Source of the DNA: Paracoccus sp. JM45
GTDB taxonomy: Bacteria > Pseudomonadota > Alphaproteobacteria > Rhodobacterales > Rhodobacteraceae
Length of the DNA: 42,791 nucleotides
Direction: 5' to 3'
NCBI RefSeq assembly: GCF_003590715.1
Contig: NZ_QQVY01000017.1
Span: 1-42,791, forward strand
The position numbers were made by a program, and so were the translations under genes. Below the pieces are notes generated by a model. It saw only the letters and a program-made list of their open reading frames with translations. It did no database searches and was not told the origin of the DNA. Position 1 is the stretch's first letter. Each line of letters begins with the position of its first letter. This document shows, one piece after another, positions 32,776-41,489 of the stretch.

Positions 32776-34053
32776 ATGACATACGCACTGATCGAACAGG
32801 CCAAGGACGTTTTGCGTCACAATGACCGCGGCACCTATACCGTACCCACCGATGGCCTGTATCCTTTCCAGTGGAACTGGGACAGCTGTCTTAGCGCGCT
32901 TGGTCTGTCCCATCTGGACGAGGCCCGCGCATGGACCGAAATCGACACCCTGTTCGCCCATCAATGGGATGACGGTATGGTGCCGCATATTATTTTCCAC
33001 ACGCCGAATGACAGCTATTTCCCTGGTGCCGATGTCTGGCGCACGGGCCGCGATGTTCCGACGACGGGCATCACGCAACCGCCTGTCGCAGGGTTCTGCG
33101 TCAAACGTCTGTTCGACCGTTGTCAGGACCGTGATCTGGCCCGCGCCCGCGCCCGTGCATTGGTGCCGCAGATCCATGCGTGGCATGAATGGTTTTTCCG
33201 CTGCCGTGATCCGCGCGGCACTGGATTGGTCGCCATCCTGCATCCGTGGGAATCCGGCCGCGACAATTCGGTTGATTGGGACGCAGCACTGGACCGTGTT
33301 CCGACCGAGGGGGTCGAACCCTTTGTGCGCCGCGACACCCAGCACGCCAACCCGGCCCACCGTCCGACGCAAAAGCAATATGAACAATTCATGTGGTTGG
33401 TGCAGCATTTCCGCGATCTGGGATGGGACAACAGCAAGCTGCATGACGCATCGCCGTTTCAGGTCGTCGATCCAGGTTTCAATGCCATCCTGATCCGGTC
33501 GTGCAGTGATCTTGCCGATCTTGCGCAGGAACTGGGTGAAACCGAAATCGCGCAGAAATCCCGCGACTTTGCCGCTCGCGGTGCCGCCGCACTGGACGGA
33601 TTATGGAGCGCTGAACACGGACAGTATGTGTGCTTTGACAGGGCGGTGGGTGAACTGGTTGACAGCCCTTCGATCGGGGGCATTCTGGCGGCCTTTACCG
33701 ATATTCCGCCACAGAACGCCCTGGCCATTGCTGCGCGGATCAACCTCCTTGCAAAGGAGGCGAAGTTCATGGTGCCCAGCCATGCCCCCAAAGCGGCCGA
33801 ATTCGACCCGCTGCGATATTGGCGCGGGCCGGTCTGGTTGATCGTGAACTATATGATTGCTGACGGAATGGAACGCGCAGGCCAGCATGAGATTGTCGAA
33901 CGCATTGTCTCCGACAGTTTGCGTCTGATCGAACTGGGCGGTTTTGCCGAATACTATGGCCCCCTTGACGGTGAACCCTGCGGTGGCGACCGTTTCACCT
34001 GGACCGCCGCCATCGTGATCGAGTTTTTGACCCGTCAAAAAGCTCTTGCATGA
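32776..34053 (+). CDS. GH63-type glycosidase, putative glucosylglycerate/mannosylglycerate hydrolase
   Basis: 425 residues from ATG 32776 (GAGGACAACC upstream). It has no signal peptide, so it acts in the cytoplasm after import. An (alpha/alpha)6 barrel is indicated by YPFQWNWDSCLSALGL, GITQPPVAG, HPWESGRDNSVDWD and YWRGPVWLIVNYMIADG, ending AEYYGPLDGEPCGGDRFTWT. Likely catalytic residues are Asp163 (ESGRDN) as acid and Glu392 (FAEYYGP) as base. The short size (about 425-450) and these motifs match the bacterial GH63 group of mannosylglycerate and glucosylglycerate hydrolases rather than eukaryotic-type glucosidases or trehalases. The products would be hexose and D-glycerate. The glycerate kinase that follows strongly supports this. 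Confidence 0.8.
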   Translation: MTYALIEQAKDVLRHNDRGTYTVPTDGLYPFQWNWDSCLSALGLSHLDEARAWTEIDTLFAHQWDDGMVPHIIFHTPNDSYFPGADVWRTGRDVPTTGITQPPVAGFCVKRLFDRCQDRDLARARARALVPQIHAWHEWFFRCRDPRGTGLVAILHPWESGRDNSVDWDAALDRVPTEGVEPFVRRDTQHANPAHRPTQKQYEQFMWLVQHFRDLGWDNSKLHDASPFQVVDPGFNAILIRSCSDLADLAQELGETEIAQKSRDFAARGAAALDGLWSAEHGQYVCFDRAVGELVDSPSIGGILAAFTDIPPQNALAIAARINLLAKEAKFMVPSHAPKAAEFDPLRYWRGPVWLIVNYMIADGMERAGQHEIVERIVSDSLRLIELGGFAEYYGPLDGEPCGGDRFTWTAAIVIEFLTRQKALA

Positions 34054-34061
34054 TGCAACGG

Positions 34062-34085
34062 CTTGGGGCCCATTCTGGTCCCAAG
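34062..34085 (+). terminator. Hairpin between hydrolase and glycerate kinase genes
   Basis: CTTGGGGCC and GGTCCCAAG form a 9-bp stem with one G-U pair and a 6-base loop, 8 bases after the hydrolase stop. No U tract. It could reduce expression of the kinase or stabilise the upstream transcript. Confidence 0.5.
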
Positions 34086-34107
34086 CCGACATCCGCCCCT
34101 TTTCAAG

Positions 34108-35388
34108 ATGGTCGAACCGATAATGCCAATACCGTGCCCGACTGCCGATCCGCGCGCATTTCTGACAGCACTGTTTGATTGTGCCGTGATGGTGGCCGAC
34201 CCGATGCAGGTCGTGCCCGCGCATCTGCCGGACCGGCCCAAGGGGCGGCTGGTCATTATCGGTGCCGGCAAAGCTAGCGCCCGCATGGCCGAGGCGGTCG
34301 AGGCGCATCTGGGCCCCTGCGAGGGTCTGGTCATCACCCGCTATGGCTATGCCCGCCCGTTGCAAGGCATCACTTTGGTCGAGGCCGCACATCCTGTCCC
34401 CGACGCCACCGGCGCGCAGGCGACCAAGAATATGCTGGAACTGGTCGCGGGGCTGGGTCCCGATGATCTGGTGCTGGCGCTGATTTCGGGCGGGGGGTCT
34501 GCGTTGCTTTGCGCCCCCGCTGCGGGGTTGGATCTGGACCAGAAGATGGCGGTGAATGCGGCGCTATTGGCCTCGGGGGCGCCGATCGGCGAGATGAACG
34601 TTGTTCGCAAACACCTTAGCCGCGTGAAAGGCGGGCAGCTGGCAGCGGCTTGTCACCCTGCGCCATTGCTAAGCCTGTTGATATCAGATGTGCCGGGCGA
34701 TGATCCGGCCCATATCGCATCGGGTCCGACGGTCGGGGAAACCAGCACTGCCGCCGATGCACTGGACATTCTGCAGAAGCGCCAGATCGCTGTGCCGGAT
34801 GCCGCGCTGGCTGTGTTACGGCAGGGGTCCGGCGTCATTGCCCTTGATGATCTGCGGCTTGCCACGTCCGAAACCCGCATCATCGCCGCGCCGTCGCAAT
34901 CCTTGGCCACCGCCGCGAAAGAGGCGCGGGCTGCAGGCGTCGATGTGCGCTTGCTTGGTGATGCATTGGAAGGCGAGGCGCGCGAACTGGGCGCATCCCA
35001 AGCCCGTCTTGCCCTGTCTTTGCGGGCCGAAGCCACCAAGACAGGGCAACCGATCCTGTTGTTGTCAGGTGGCGAATGCACTGTCACCCGACGTGGTGAT
35101 GGTATTGGCGGGCCAAATGCCGAATTCACGCTGGCGGCAGCTATTACTTTGCAGGGCGCTGCGGGCATCCATATCATTGCCTGTGATACAGACGGCGTCG
35201 ACGGGGCAGCCGAAATTGCCGGCGCCTATGCTGGCCCCGACAGCCTGAACGGTCGGATGGACGCGCAAGCTGCCCTTGCCAACAATGATGCGCACAGCTT
35301 TTTCGAAACCACCCAAGGGCACATCATCACCGGCCCGACACTGACAAACGTCAACGATTTCCGTGCCATTCTGATTTTACCGAAGTGA
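34108..35388 (+). CDS. Glycerate 2-kinase (GckA/TtuD, MOFRL family)
   Basis: About 426 residues; starts at ATG 34108 or ATG 34123 are both possible, neither with a clear ribosome-binding site. The N-terminal DUF4147 domain shows GRLVIIGAGKASARMAEAVE, ISGGGSALL and VRKHLSRVKGGQL. The C-terminal MOFRL domain shows LLSGGECTVTRRGDGIGGPN and DTDGVDGAAEIAG. It phosphorylates D-glycerate, in this class mostly to 2-phosphoglycerate, which feeds lower glycolysis. As last gene of the operon with a putative glycosylglycerate hydrolase it completes the pathway. It is also related to TtuD of tartrate degradation, but no tartrate genes are here. Confidence 0.88.
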   Translation: MVEPIMPIPCPTADPRAFLTALFDCAVMVADPMQVVPAHLPDRPKGRLVIIGAGKASARMAEAVEAHLGPCEGLVITRYGYARPLQGITLVEAAHPVPDATGAQATKNMLELVAGLGPDDLVLALISGGGSALLCAPAAGLDLDQKMAVNAALLASGAPIGEMNVVRKHLSRVKGGQLAAACHPAPLLSLLISDVPGDDPAHIASGPTVGETSTAADALDILQKRQIAVPDAALAVLRQGSGVIALDDLRLATSETRIIAAPSQSLATAAKEARAAGVDVRLLGDALEGEARELGASQARLALSLRAEATKTGQPILLLSGGECTVTRRGDGIGGPNAEFTLAAAITLQGAAGIHIIACDTDGVDGAAEIAGAYAGPDSLNGRMDAQAALANNDAHSFFETTQGHIITGPTLTNVNDFRAILILPK

Positions 35389-35827
35389 TCTTTGCTCACT
35401 GATCAACAACAGTAAGCTATCAGGAACAGCCTGAGGTGGCTTCGGCTCACTATAAAATAAATAATCGTATTTCCCCAAATACAGACTTGAATACGAAGTT
35501 GTATTCGACTTTAGGGCTATTCGGATGCCGCCATAAAAATTAAAGAGGATTATGCTTTCGGATCCCCCAGAACACTGGCGCTATCTTGAGTCACCTGCAG
35601 TACGTCCCTCACTTACAGTAGCTTCGAACGGATCGCGACAAGTATGGCACGATGCATATTGGTGCAACCGGTTCGAGTTGCCCAAGCGGCCACACGTTTC
35701 CCAATCGATGTACCTGCAATAACAGGATGTCCAATGCGTGCTGATACCGTGATGGTATAAGATACCATGCGGGTTAGAATAGTAAAACAATCGGCAATGG
35801 GATATAATTGACTTCGCAACCGAATGT
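35389..35827. other. Gene-free AT-rich stretch with a palindrome
   Basis: About 440 bases after the glycerate kinase. No gene is recognisable. GAATAC (35489-35494) and GTATTC (35501-35506) form an 18-base near-palindrome of the kind bound by dimeric regulators, but no gene start follows on either strand. The rest is AT-rich and looks like old mobile-element border. Confidence 0.4.
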
Positions 35828-36871
35828 GGCTCTGTTGCGCAAACCAGCTGATGAACGGTTCTCCTCGTACCCCCGCCAGATCTATCCCACTGCTTTCGTA
35901 ACAGGGATGCCGAGGCGGTGTAGCATTTCTGGATCGCAATGCGCACCTGAACCTTAGCGACCTGGCGGTCAAAGTCGCGCGCCCTCAGCCTCAGGCCTAG
36001 CAGTTTCATGCAATGCATCTTTGTCTCGACGTGACTTGGCCGGTGATATTCGCTCCAGTTTCGCCAGAGTGGCCGACCAAAATATCTTGATGCGCGGAGT
36101 GTGTTTTTCATGGCGATAGCGCCGGCGGTAGTTGGCTTCCATGGCTAGGCATTTCTGCGTGGTGGGATGACTGCGGTCACACCATGGCCAGCGATGGCGT
36201 TGTGACGTCGGCGCGTGTCGTATGCACCGTCCCTGGGCACGCTGCCAATCTGCTGATCGCGCGGAATTTGGTCGAGTAGATGAGGCAGCGTCTGCGTGTC
36301 GCTGGTATTGCTGCCGGTGACCTTGACTACTCTGATTTCCAGTGCTTGCTCGTCGATACCAATGCGGATCCCGCACCAGGCGCGCCGTTTGGGGCCGCCT
36401 TGCTTGCGGGCGTTCAATTCGCCTTCACCTTGGATCTTGATATCGGTTATTGGTTAGCAGATGCAGTGGGCCGTTAGCGCCACGATATGGAATGTGCTCT
36501 GAAAGCACCCTTTGACGGCGGCAGGTGTCGCTAAAGTCTGGCACGTCCCGATCAAGGCCCGTCAGTCCAACAGACTTTCCACAAAGCCCGTCGTCGGCCG
36601 AAGCGCCATTCCGAATAGCACGTTCATCGTTAGGCATATTTGGGGCAGCGTTACTGAAAATTCGCGACCTGCTCCTCCTACCGGAAGTTTTAGCATTCCA
36701 GTTCATCTCGGGATCGAACCAGATCGCCAGTGATCGACGACGCTTCAGCGCCGCGTTATAATTTGCGCAGTTCGTCGTCTTCTAGGTAGGTGATATCGGT
36801 TTGCTCATGCGGGCTAGCTACCACACCGAATCCACGACATGAATCCTTATCCGATTTGTGCAACATAGACC
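35828..36871. mobile_element. Decayed full-length IS5-family element (IS903-like group)
   Basis: About 1.04 kb between GGCTCTGTTGCGCAAA (35828-35843) and the degenerate inverse TTTGTGCAACATAGACC (36855-36871), which agree at 13 of 16 positions plus one extra base. The size and single-frame transposase fit the IS903-like branch of IS5. No target duplication remains. It separates the catabolic island from the oxidase locus. Confidence 0.75.
35882..36808 (-). pseudogene. IS5-family transposase, multiply frameshifted
   Basis: From ATG 36808 (MSKPISPT) an in-frame TAG follows at once, then TTNCANYNAALKRRRSLAIW and FDPEMNWNAKTSGRRSRSRI. The frame moves to QICLTMNVLFGMALRPTTGF, then VPDF...CRRQRVLSEHIPY, then NARKQGGPKRRAWCGIRIGI with DGAYDTRR and PPRRNA. 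It moves again to FGRPLWRNWSEYHRPSHVET, KMHCMKLLGLRL and DFDRQVAKVQVR. A last shift is needed to end LGIPVTKAVG at the TAG 35882-35884. Family order is complete from start to stop but needs at least four frame changes. Inactive. Confidence 0.85.
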
Positions 36872-36950
36872 GAAAATATATGATATATTGCAAACCGTTA
36901 TGAAAAATACATCGCCTTTTAGGTCTAAGCTGAACTGCGATGTCAAAACG

Positions 36951-37265
36951 CTAGAGCGATAAACACGATGAAATTATCACAACTGGAAATAGGGTGATCG
37001 CTGAACTAACCAGACCTATGACGGTGCCCGCAATAATAAGAAATTGCTTTATTCCGTCGCCCGACGGCAGGTATCTGACAAGGATCAGATGCGCGATAAT
37101 GCCCGTCAGCCATAGGCCTGCCAATACTGCATGCTGCAGATCAGTCCAGAAGAATGGTCGGTTTTGCCACCCCCCCGCGCACCCGATCCCGTGCAGCGCA
37201 TAGACTGCTGAAAATAATACGGCCCAAAGGACCGGTCCTGCCAGAGATCTTAGAAGCCAGCCCAT
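36951..37265 (-). CDS. Small membrane protein of the oxidase operon
   Basis: 104 residues from ATG 37265, sharing one base with the stop of the fused subunit gene (TAATG). Three hydrophobic segments are predicted: SLAGPVLWAVLFSAVYALHG, DLQHAVLAGLWLTGIIAHLI and FLIIAGTVIGLVSSAITLFP. I do not recognise a named family. Its place after subunits II and I+III is where a small subunit IV or assembly subunit would be expected. His residues in the first loop and membrane helices are not in a known ligand pattern. Confidence 0.65.
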   Translation of the reverse strand: MGWLLRSLAGPVLWAVLFSAVYALHGIGCAGGWQNRPFFWTDLQHAVLAGLWLTGIIAHLILVRYLPSGDGIKQFLIIAGTVIGLVSSAITLFPVVIISSCLSL

Positions 37266-39754
37266 TAAAGGACCTCTTGCGTTACGACGACGGTCAGGCT
37301 GATCGTTGCGGTGAACAGCAAGAACCTTTGAAACAGTTGCCATGCTGGGATCGCGCCCCGACGATGCGGCCCGACGCGACCTGTGCGGGCGTCACGGTCC
37401 GAACGCAGGGCTAGCATAGCAACCACAATCGCATGGACGGCGACATATCCCAGCATGACGGCCCGCAATGCGTCGCCTGCATGGCGTCGCGGGTCATCCA
37501 GCCCCGTTGCCAGACCAGCCATAAGGATCAGCCCAAGAACCGCGCAAACGAAACCGACCCGCGTCCAGACGCGAGGATCACGAGATGTCGCGGCCTTTCT
37601 GCCTGCAAAGGTTGCGGCTAGTATCACTAGAAACGCTGCAAGCGCCATTAAGCCCATCATGCCGGTTGCCCAACCGGTTTCGGGCGCAGGCCAATTCGGC
37701 GCGACAACATTCAAAAAACCAAGACCAAACAGCAGCGATGCAAAGACGGTGCCGTCTGCCACCAACAGGGCAACACAGCCCGTATAGGCCAAGGTATTTG
37801 TAACGCTGAAATGGGTGGGCAGGGTCAATAAGGGCGCAACCTCGATCCACGGCGGATCATAATCGACACCCATGATCGTTCCCCACCGCCATGCCATGAC
37901 CAAAGTGGCTACAATGCCAATCGGCGTCAGCCAGTACAGTCCCGCCAACATCAACCCGAAAAAGCTGCCAATGGCCAAGGATGTCAGAACGGGCAGGGCC
38001 GTATTGCTGGCCAGAACGGCGATATGGTCGGGCTTTCCGCTGGCAGGTTCGACCACCAGAGTTTCACGATGTCCGCGCGGCGCACCGGGAAGAAGGCCTT
38101 CTCCTTTTGCCAAGGGCAAGATTGCGGTGGCGTTATCATGGACGGGACCGGGCAGCGACGCGAAGTTATATGATGGCGCGGGCAGGGGCATGGCCCAATC
38201 CAGCGTCGGCGCCCTCCAAGGATTGCGCCAGCTGCGTCGCCCGAACAACCATTGCATTACCATGTCAAACGCAAACAGGGCGAACCCTGCTGCTTGAATC
38301 ATACCGAAGATTGACGAGACAAGGTTCAGAATTTCCCACTCGGGATTGTCCGGATAGGCGTCGATGCGGCGCGGCATACCCAAAAGACCGGTCAGATGCA
38401 TGATGAAAAATGTGCCATGAAATCCGATAAAAATCAGCCAGAACGCTGATTCACCCAAGCCTGCAACACGCCAGCGACCGCTGATCATCGGCATCCACCA
38501 TGTCACAGCGGCCAGCATGGGAAAGACGAACCCGCCAACTAGGACATAGTGCAGATGGGCGGTCACAAAGGCCGTATCATGCGCCTGCCAGTTGAAGGGC
38601 ACCATCGCCAGCATCACGCCTGTCAAACCGCCTAAAACAAATGTCGCGAAAAACCCGATGATATACAACATTGGCAAACGGAACTGGACGCGGCCTTCGT
38701 ACATCGTGCCGATCCACGCAAAGACCTGCACCGCGGTCGGAACCGCCACCAAAGCAGAGGCCGCAGAGAAGAACGCCAGTGCCATATGCGGAATGCCGAC
38801 GGTGAACATGTGATGCACCCACAGTCCGAATGACAGGAACACCAATCCAAGAATGGCAGCAACGATCGCACCATATCCAAGGATCTTCGTCCGGCTGAGG
38901 ACAGGAATAATCGTAGACAATGCACCTGCGGCTGGCAGGAAAATGATATAAACCTCGGGGTGGCCGAACAGCCAGAACAGGTGTTGCCACAGCAACGGGT
39001 CACCGCCGCGCGTGATGTCGAAAAATGGCCAGTCGAATGCACGCTGCAATTCAAGCAGGATCGAGCCGAGGATAAGCGGCGGAAAACCGATCAACATCAT
39101 TGCTGCCGTGCCCAGCAGATACCACGCCATTAGCGGCATCTTGGTCAGGGGCATATAGGCTGCGCGGCATCGCAGGATGGTCACGGTGATTTCAACCGCG
39201 GCGGCCATGGCGCTGATCTCGACGAAGGTAACGCCCAGCAGCCAGACATCGGCATTTACACCCGGCGTATAGGTCTTGTCTGACAAGGGGACATACATGA
39301 ACCAGCCGCCATCAGGCGCGACCCCGAAAATTAACGACAATACGATGGTCGTGCCGCCGAATAGATAACAGAAATAGCCAAGTGCGCTTAGCCGTGGAAA
39401 GGCCATATCCCGCGCCCCAAGAATTTTGGGCAACAGCCATAGGGCCAACCCCTCAAGCAGGGGGATGGCGAACAGGAACATCATGATGCTGCCGTGCATC
39501 GTGAAGATCTGGTTATAAAGCTCGCTTGACAGGAACGCGCCCTGGCGGGTGGCCAATTGGGCGCGGATCATCATTGCCAGAACGCCGCCGATTGCGAAGA
39601 AGACAAACGCAGTGGCCATGAAACGCAGACCGATGGTTCCATGATTGACCGAGGTAAAGAACCCCCGCAATCCCGGCAGATCGGCCCAGACCTTATCCAG
39701 TTCACGATGAAGATGCAGCGCGCGTTGTGCCTTGTTCGGTGGTATATCGGTCAT
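37265..39754 (-). CDS. Heme-copper oxidase, fused subunits I and III
   Basis: 829 residues: subunit I (about 1-540) fused through a cytoplasmic linker (about 540-600) to a subunit III-like membrane domain (about 600-829). Heme and copper ligands are present: His87 (TMHGSIMMF), His265 (GHPEVYIIF), His314/His315 (WVHHMF), and His400 and His402 (TAHLHYVLVGG). Glu267 and the cross-linking Tyr269 place it in the A1 class. Asp116 (DMAFPR) marks the D-channel entry, but the usual Asn seven residues on is Ser123. Gln343 (PTAVQVFAW) stands 28 residues after the HH pair, where K-channel Lys354 stands in Paracoccus aa3. The start overlaps the subunit II stop (ATGA). Confidence 0.9.
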   Translation of the reverse strand: MTDIPPNKAQRALHLHRELDKVWADLPGLRGFFTSVNHGTIGLRFMATAFVFFAIGGVLAMMIRAQLATRQGAFLSSELYNQIFTMHGSIMMFLFAIPLLEGLALWLLPKILGARDMAFPRLSALGYFCYLFGGTTIVLSLIFGVAPDGGWFMYVPLSDKTYTPGVNADVWLLGVTFVEISAMAAAVEITVTILRCRAAYMPLTKMPLMAWYLLGTAAMMLIGFPPLILGSILLELQRAFDWPFFDITRGGDPLLWQHLFWLFGHPEVYIIFLPAAGALSTIIPVLSRTKILGYGAIVAAILGLVFLSFGLWVHHMFTVGIPHMALAFFSAASALVAVPTAVQVFAWIGTMYEGRVQFRLPMLYIIGFFATFVLGGLTGVMLAMVPFNWQAHDTAFVTAHLHYVLVGGFVFPMLAAVTWWMPMISGRWRVAGLGESAFWLIFIGFHGTFFIMHLTGLLGMPRRIDAYPDNPEWEILNLVSSIFGMIQAAGFALFAFDMVMQWLFGRRSWRNPWRAPTLDWAMPLPAPSYNFASLPGPVHDNATAILPLAKGEGLLPGAPRGHRETLVVEPASGKPDHIAVLASNTALPVLTSLAIGSFFGLMLAGLYWLTPIGIVATLVMAWRWGTIMGVDYDPPWIEVAPLLTLPTHFSVTNTLAYTGCVALLVADGTVFASLLFGLGFLNVVAPNWPAPETGWATGMMGLMALAAFLVILAATFAGRKAATSRDPRVWTRVGFVCAVLGLILMAGLATGLDDPRRHAGDALRAVMLGYVAVHAIVVAMLALRSDRDARTGRVGPHRRGAIPAWQLFQRFLLFTATISLTVVVTQEVL

Positions 39755-40485
39755 GGTAGGGCCTTGGGAAGCGGGGCGTCGGTCAATGCCTTTGGCGGGT
39801 CAGCGGGATCATAGGCAACCAGTGTGAATCGCATGTCACGGTAACCGGGCCCCGAGAATTCTGCCGATTGTCCCGCATATTGTCCCGGCTGGTCTGCCTG
39901 AAGCCGGTGCAGGTTCACATGCCCGGGTATGGCATCCATCTTGCCGCCAAGGCGCGGGACCCAGAAGCTGTGGATCACGTCATCAGAATGTATTGCAACC
40001 TCGAAAGGTTGACCGGCTGGCACAAAAAGGATGTTGTCGGTCGTGACCAGCCTGCCATCCGGCGCGGGCTGGGTAAACTGCCAGTTGTATCTGCTGGCAT
40101 GCGCTTGAACACGGATCACATTGTCACCCTGCGCAATCATCCGTTCGCCAACCCACAATGCGCTGCCCAACAGCAGGGTCAGCAGCGTCATGCTGAAGAC
40201 CAGACCCCAGCCACAAATCCATATTCGTGCCGATGTTTTACGCGGGCCGCGCCGCATGGCAATCCACAGCATGGCTGCGATTATCGCCGTAATAAGCCCC
40301 GCTCCAGCAGCCATGATCCACCAAAGACGGGCAATTTCGGTTGCTGCGGGGCCTGCGGGCGATAGGGTGCTTAGCGGTGCATCGCAAGCGGTGATAAAAG
40401 GAACCGTTGCTAGTGCTGCCGCCTTGTATGACCAGACCGCCCGAACATGAGAGCGACAATGCGCCAGAAATACACTTGGAAACAA
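39751..40485 (-). CDS. Heme-copper oxidase subunit II lacking the CuA site (start uncertain)
   Basis: About 244 residues if it starts at TTG 40485. No ATG or GTG is available in frame near the N-terminus; an out-of-frame ATG at 40448 reaches this frame only by a one-base shift. KAAALATVPFITACDAPLST carries a lipobox (ITAC), as in CyoA-type subunits. Two membrane helices follow (LWWIMAAGAGLITAIIAAML and WICGWGLVFSMTLLTLLLGS), then the cupredoxin domain with YNWQF and HSFWVPRLGGKMDAIPG. The CuA loop reads SAEFSGPGYRDM instead of CxxxCxxxHxxM, so both Cys and the His are replaced. It therefore cannot hold CuA and resembles quinol-oxidase subunit II. Confidence 0.8.
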   Translation of the reverse strand: MFPSVFLAHCRSHVRAVWSYKAAALATVPFITACDAPLSTLSPAGPAATEIARLWWIMAAGAGLITAIIAAMLWIAMRRGPRKTSARIWICGWGLVFSMTLLTLLLGSALWVGERMIAQGDNVIRVQAHASRYNWQFTQPAPDGRLVTTDNILFVPAGQPFEVAIHSDDVIHSFWVPRLGGKMDAIPGHVNLHRLQADQPGQYAGQSAEFSGPGYRDMRFTLVAYDPADPPKALTDAPLPKALP

Positions 40486-40980
40486 CGCCGCCGACTGTCC
40501 GACCCGATCGAGGAACATGCCGCTTTTGGTGATACGGAATCCAAGGTTGCCCTTTCCGGTCATCCGCTGCACGCAATGATGGTGGCCTTCCCGATATCTC
40601 TGGCGGTTTGCACCCTTGGTGCCGATGCGATGTATTGGTTCAGCGCCGAGGAATTCTGGCCCCGCGTTGCATTGTGGACCTCCGGATTGGCCTTTCTGAT
40701 CGGTATTGTCGCAGGCGCGACCGGCACGGTCGAATTGTTGATAGCGCCAGGCATCCGTATCCGTTCGGCAAGCTGGACCCATTTTATCCTTGCTGTCATG
40801 CTTTTGTCGGTTTTGGGGCTGAATTGGGGGTTCCGGTTGCCAGACCATGTCGCGGCTGTTCTGCCCTTCGGACTGCTGATTTCGGCCTTGGCCGCAGTCA
40901 TGACGGGAATTACCGGTTGGCATGGGGGAAAACTGGTCTTTGATTATCGGATTGGAACGCAGGCCGGACCGGAAGGTTAG
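40447..40980 (+). CDS. DUF2231 membrane protein
   Basis: 177 residues. After a charged N-terminus it shows the family motif SGHPLHAMMVAFPISLAVCT and then four hydrophobic segments (LWTSGLAFLIGIVAGATGTV, WTHFILAVMLLSVLGLNWGF, VLPFGLLISALAAVMTGITG). DUF2231 proteins are small membrane proteins with His residues that may bind heme. They often neighbour oxidases and cytochromes. It is on the opposite strand and its 5' end overlaps the proposed start of subunit II by up to 39 bases, and its end faces the CopD-like gene end across 8 bases. Start could be ATG 40447 or 40459. Confidence 0.8.
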   Translation: MRATMRQKYTWKQRRRLSDPIEEHAAFGDTESKVALSGHPLHAMMVAFPISLAVCTLGADAMYWFSAEEFWPRVALWTSGLAFLIGIVAGATGTVELLIAPGIRIRSASWTHFILAVMLLSVLGLNWGFRLPDHVAAVLPFGLLISALAAVMTGITGWHGGKLVFDYRIGTQAGPEG

Positions 40981-40988
40981 GGCGGCAG

Positions 40989-41489
40989 TCATAATCCTTC
41001 CCCCCTAGGTGACAGCATCACTTCCGGCATCCAGTCGGTAACCCACACCAGATCGGGCTTGGCCAGAACCAGCCATAAAACACCGATCATCATTGGAATT
41101 ACCGCCGCCAATGCGAATAACGGCGAGGGCATCTTGTGCAATCCCCTATCCTCTGCCGAAATCACCACCAGATGACCCAGCCATGCATGGACCAATGCCA
41201 TTCCGGCGACCAACGCAAGTTTGGCAACCAGCCACAGATCAAAAATATCCGCCGCAAAGATTAGGCCTGTCCCAGCCACAACGGCCAGAATGGCAGCAGG
41301 GGTGGCAAAGGCGACATATCCATAGTGGGTGATCAAGCGGAACTCGGAATAGCGCGTCTGCCTTTGACCGCGTTTCAACTCCCGTTTCCCGAAACCACTG
41401 TAAAGGGTCATCAGCACAGGAAGCGCAATCAATGCCGCGCACCAACACAACAGTGCCGCAAGGTGGAAAAACTTCAGCGCGGCAATCAT
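40989..41489 (-). CDS. CopD/HemJ-like four-helix membrane protein
   Basis: 166 residues from ATG 41489, overlapping the ctaG stop by 4 bases (ATGA). About four membrane segments: MIAALKFFHLAALLCWCAAL, then VAFATPAAILAVVAGTGLIF, KLALVAGMALVHAWLGHLVV and LFALAAVIPMMIGVLWLVLA. Conserved-looking His residues in the first helix (FFHLAALL), second loop (THYGYVA) and third helix (VHAWLGH) recall the CopD and HemJ membrane families, in which His residues bind copper or heme. It may help copper or heme delivery to the oxidase with CtaG. The exact family is not certain. Confidence 0.65.
   Translation of the reverse strand: MIAALKFFHLAALLCWCAALIALPVLMTLYSGFGKRELKRGQRQTRYSEFRLITHYGYVAFATPAAILAVVAGTGLIFAADIFDLWLVAKLALVAGMALVHAWLGHLVVISAEDRGLHKMPSPLFALAAVIPMMIGVLWLVLAKPDLVWVTDWMPEVMLSPRGEGL

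Noticed and set aside
32776..34053. Trehalase (GH37)
   Set aside because: The (alpha/alpha)6 barrel motifs are shared, but the trehalase signature PGGRFxExYxWD is absent and the glycerate kinase partner points elsewhere.
35389..36950. tRNA or small RNA gene in the AT-rich region
   Set aside because: No cloverleaf or strong structured element was found; most of it is explained by the decayed IS5 element.
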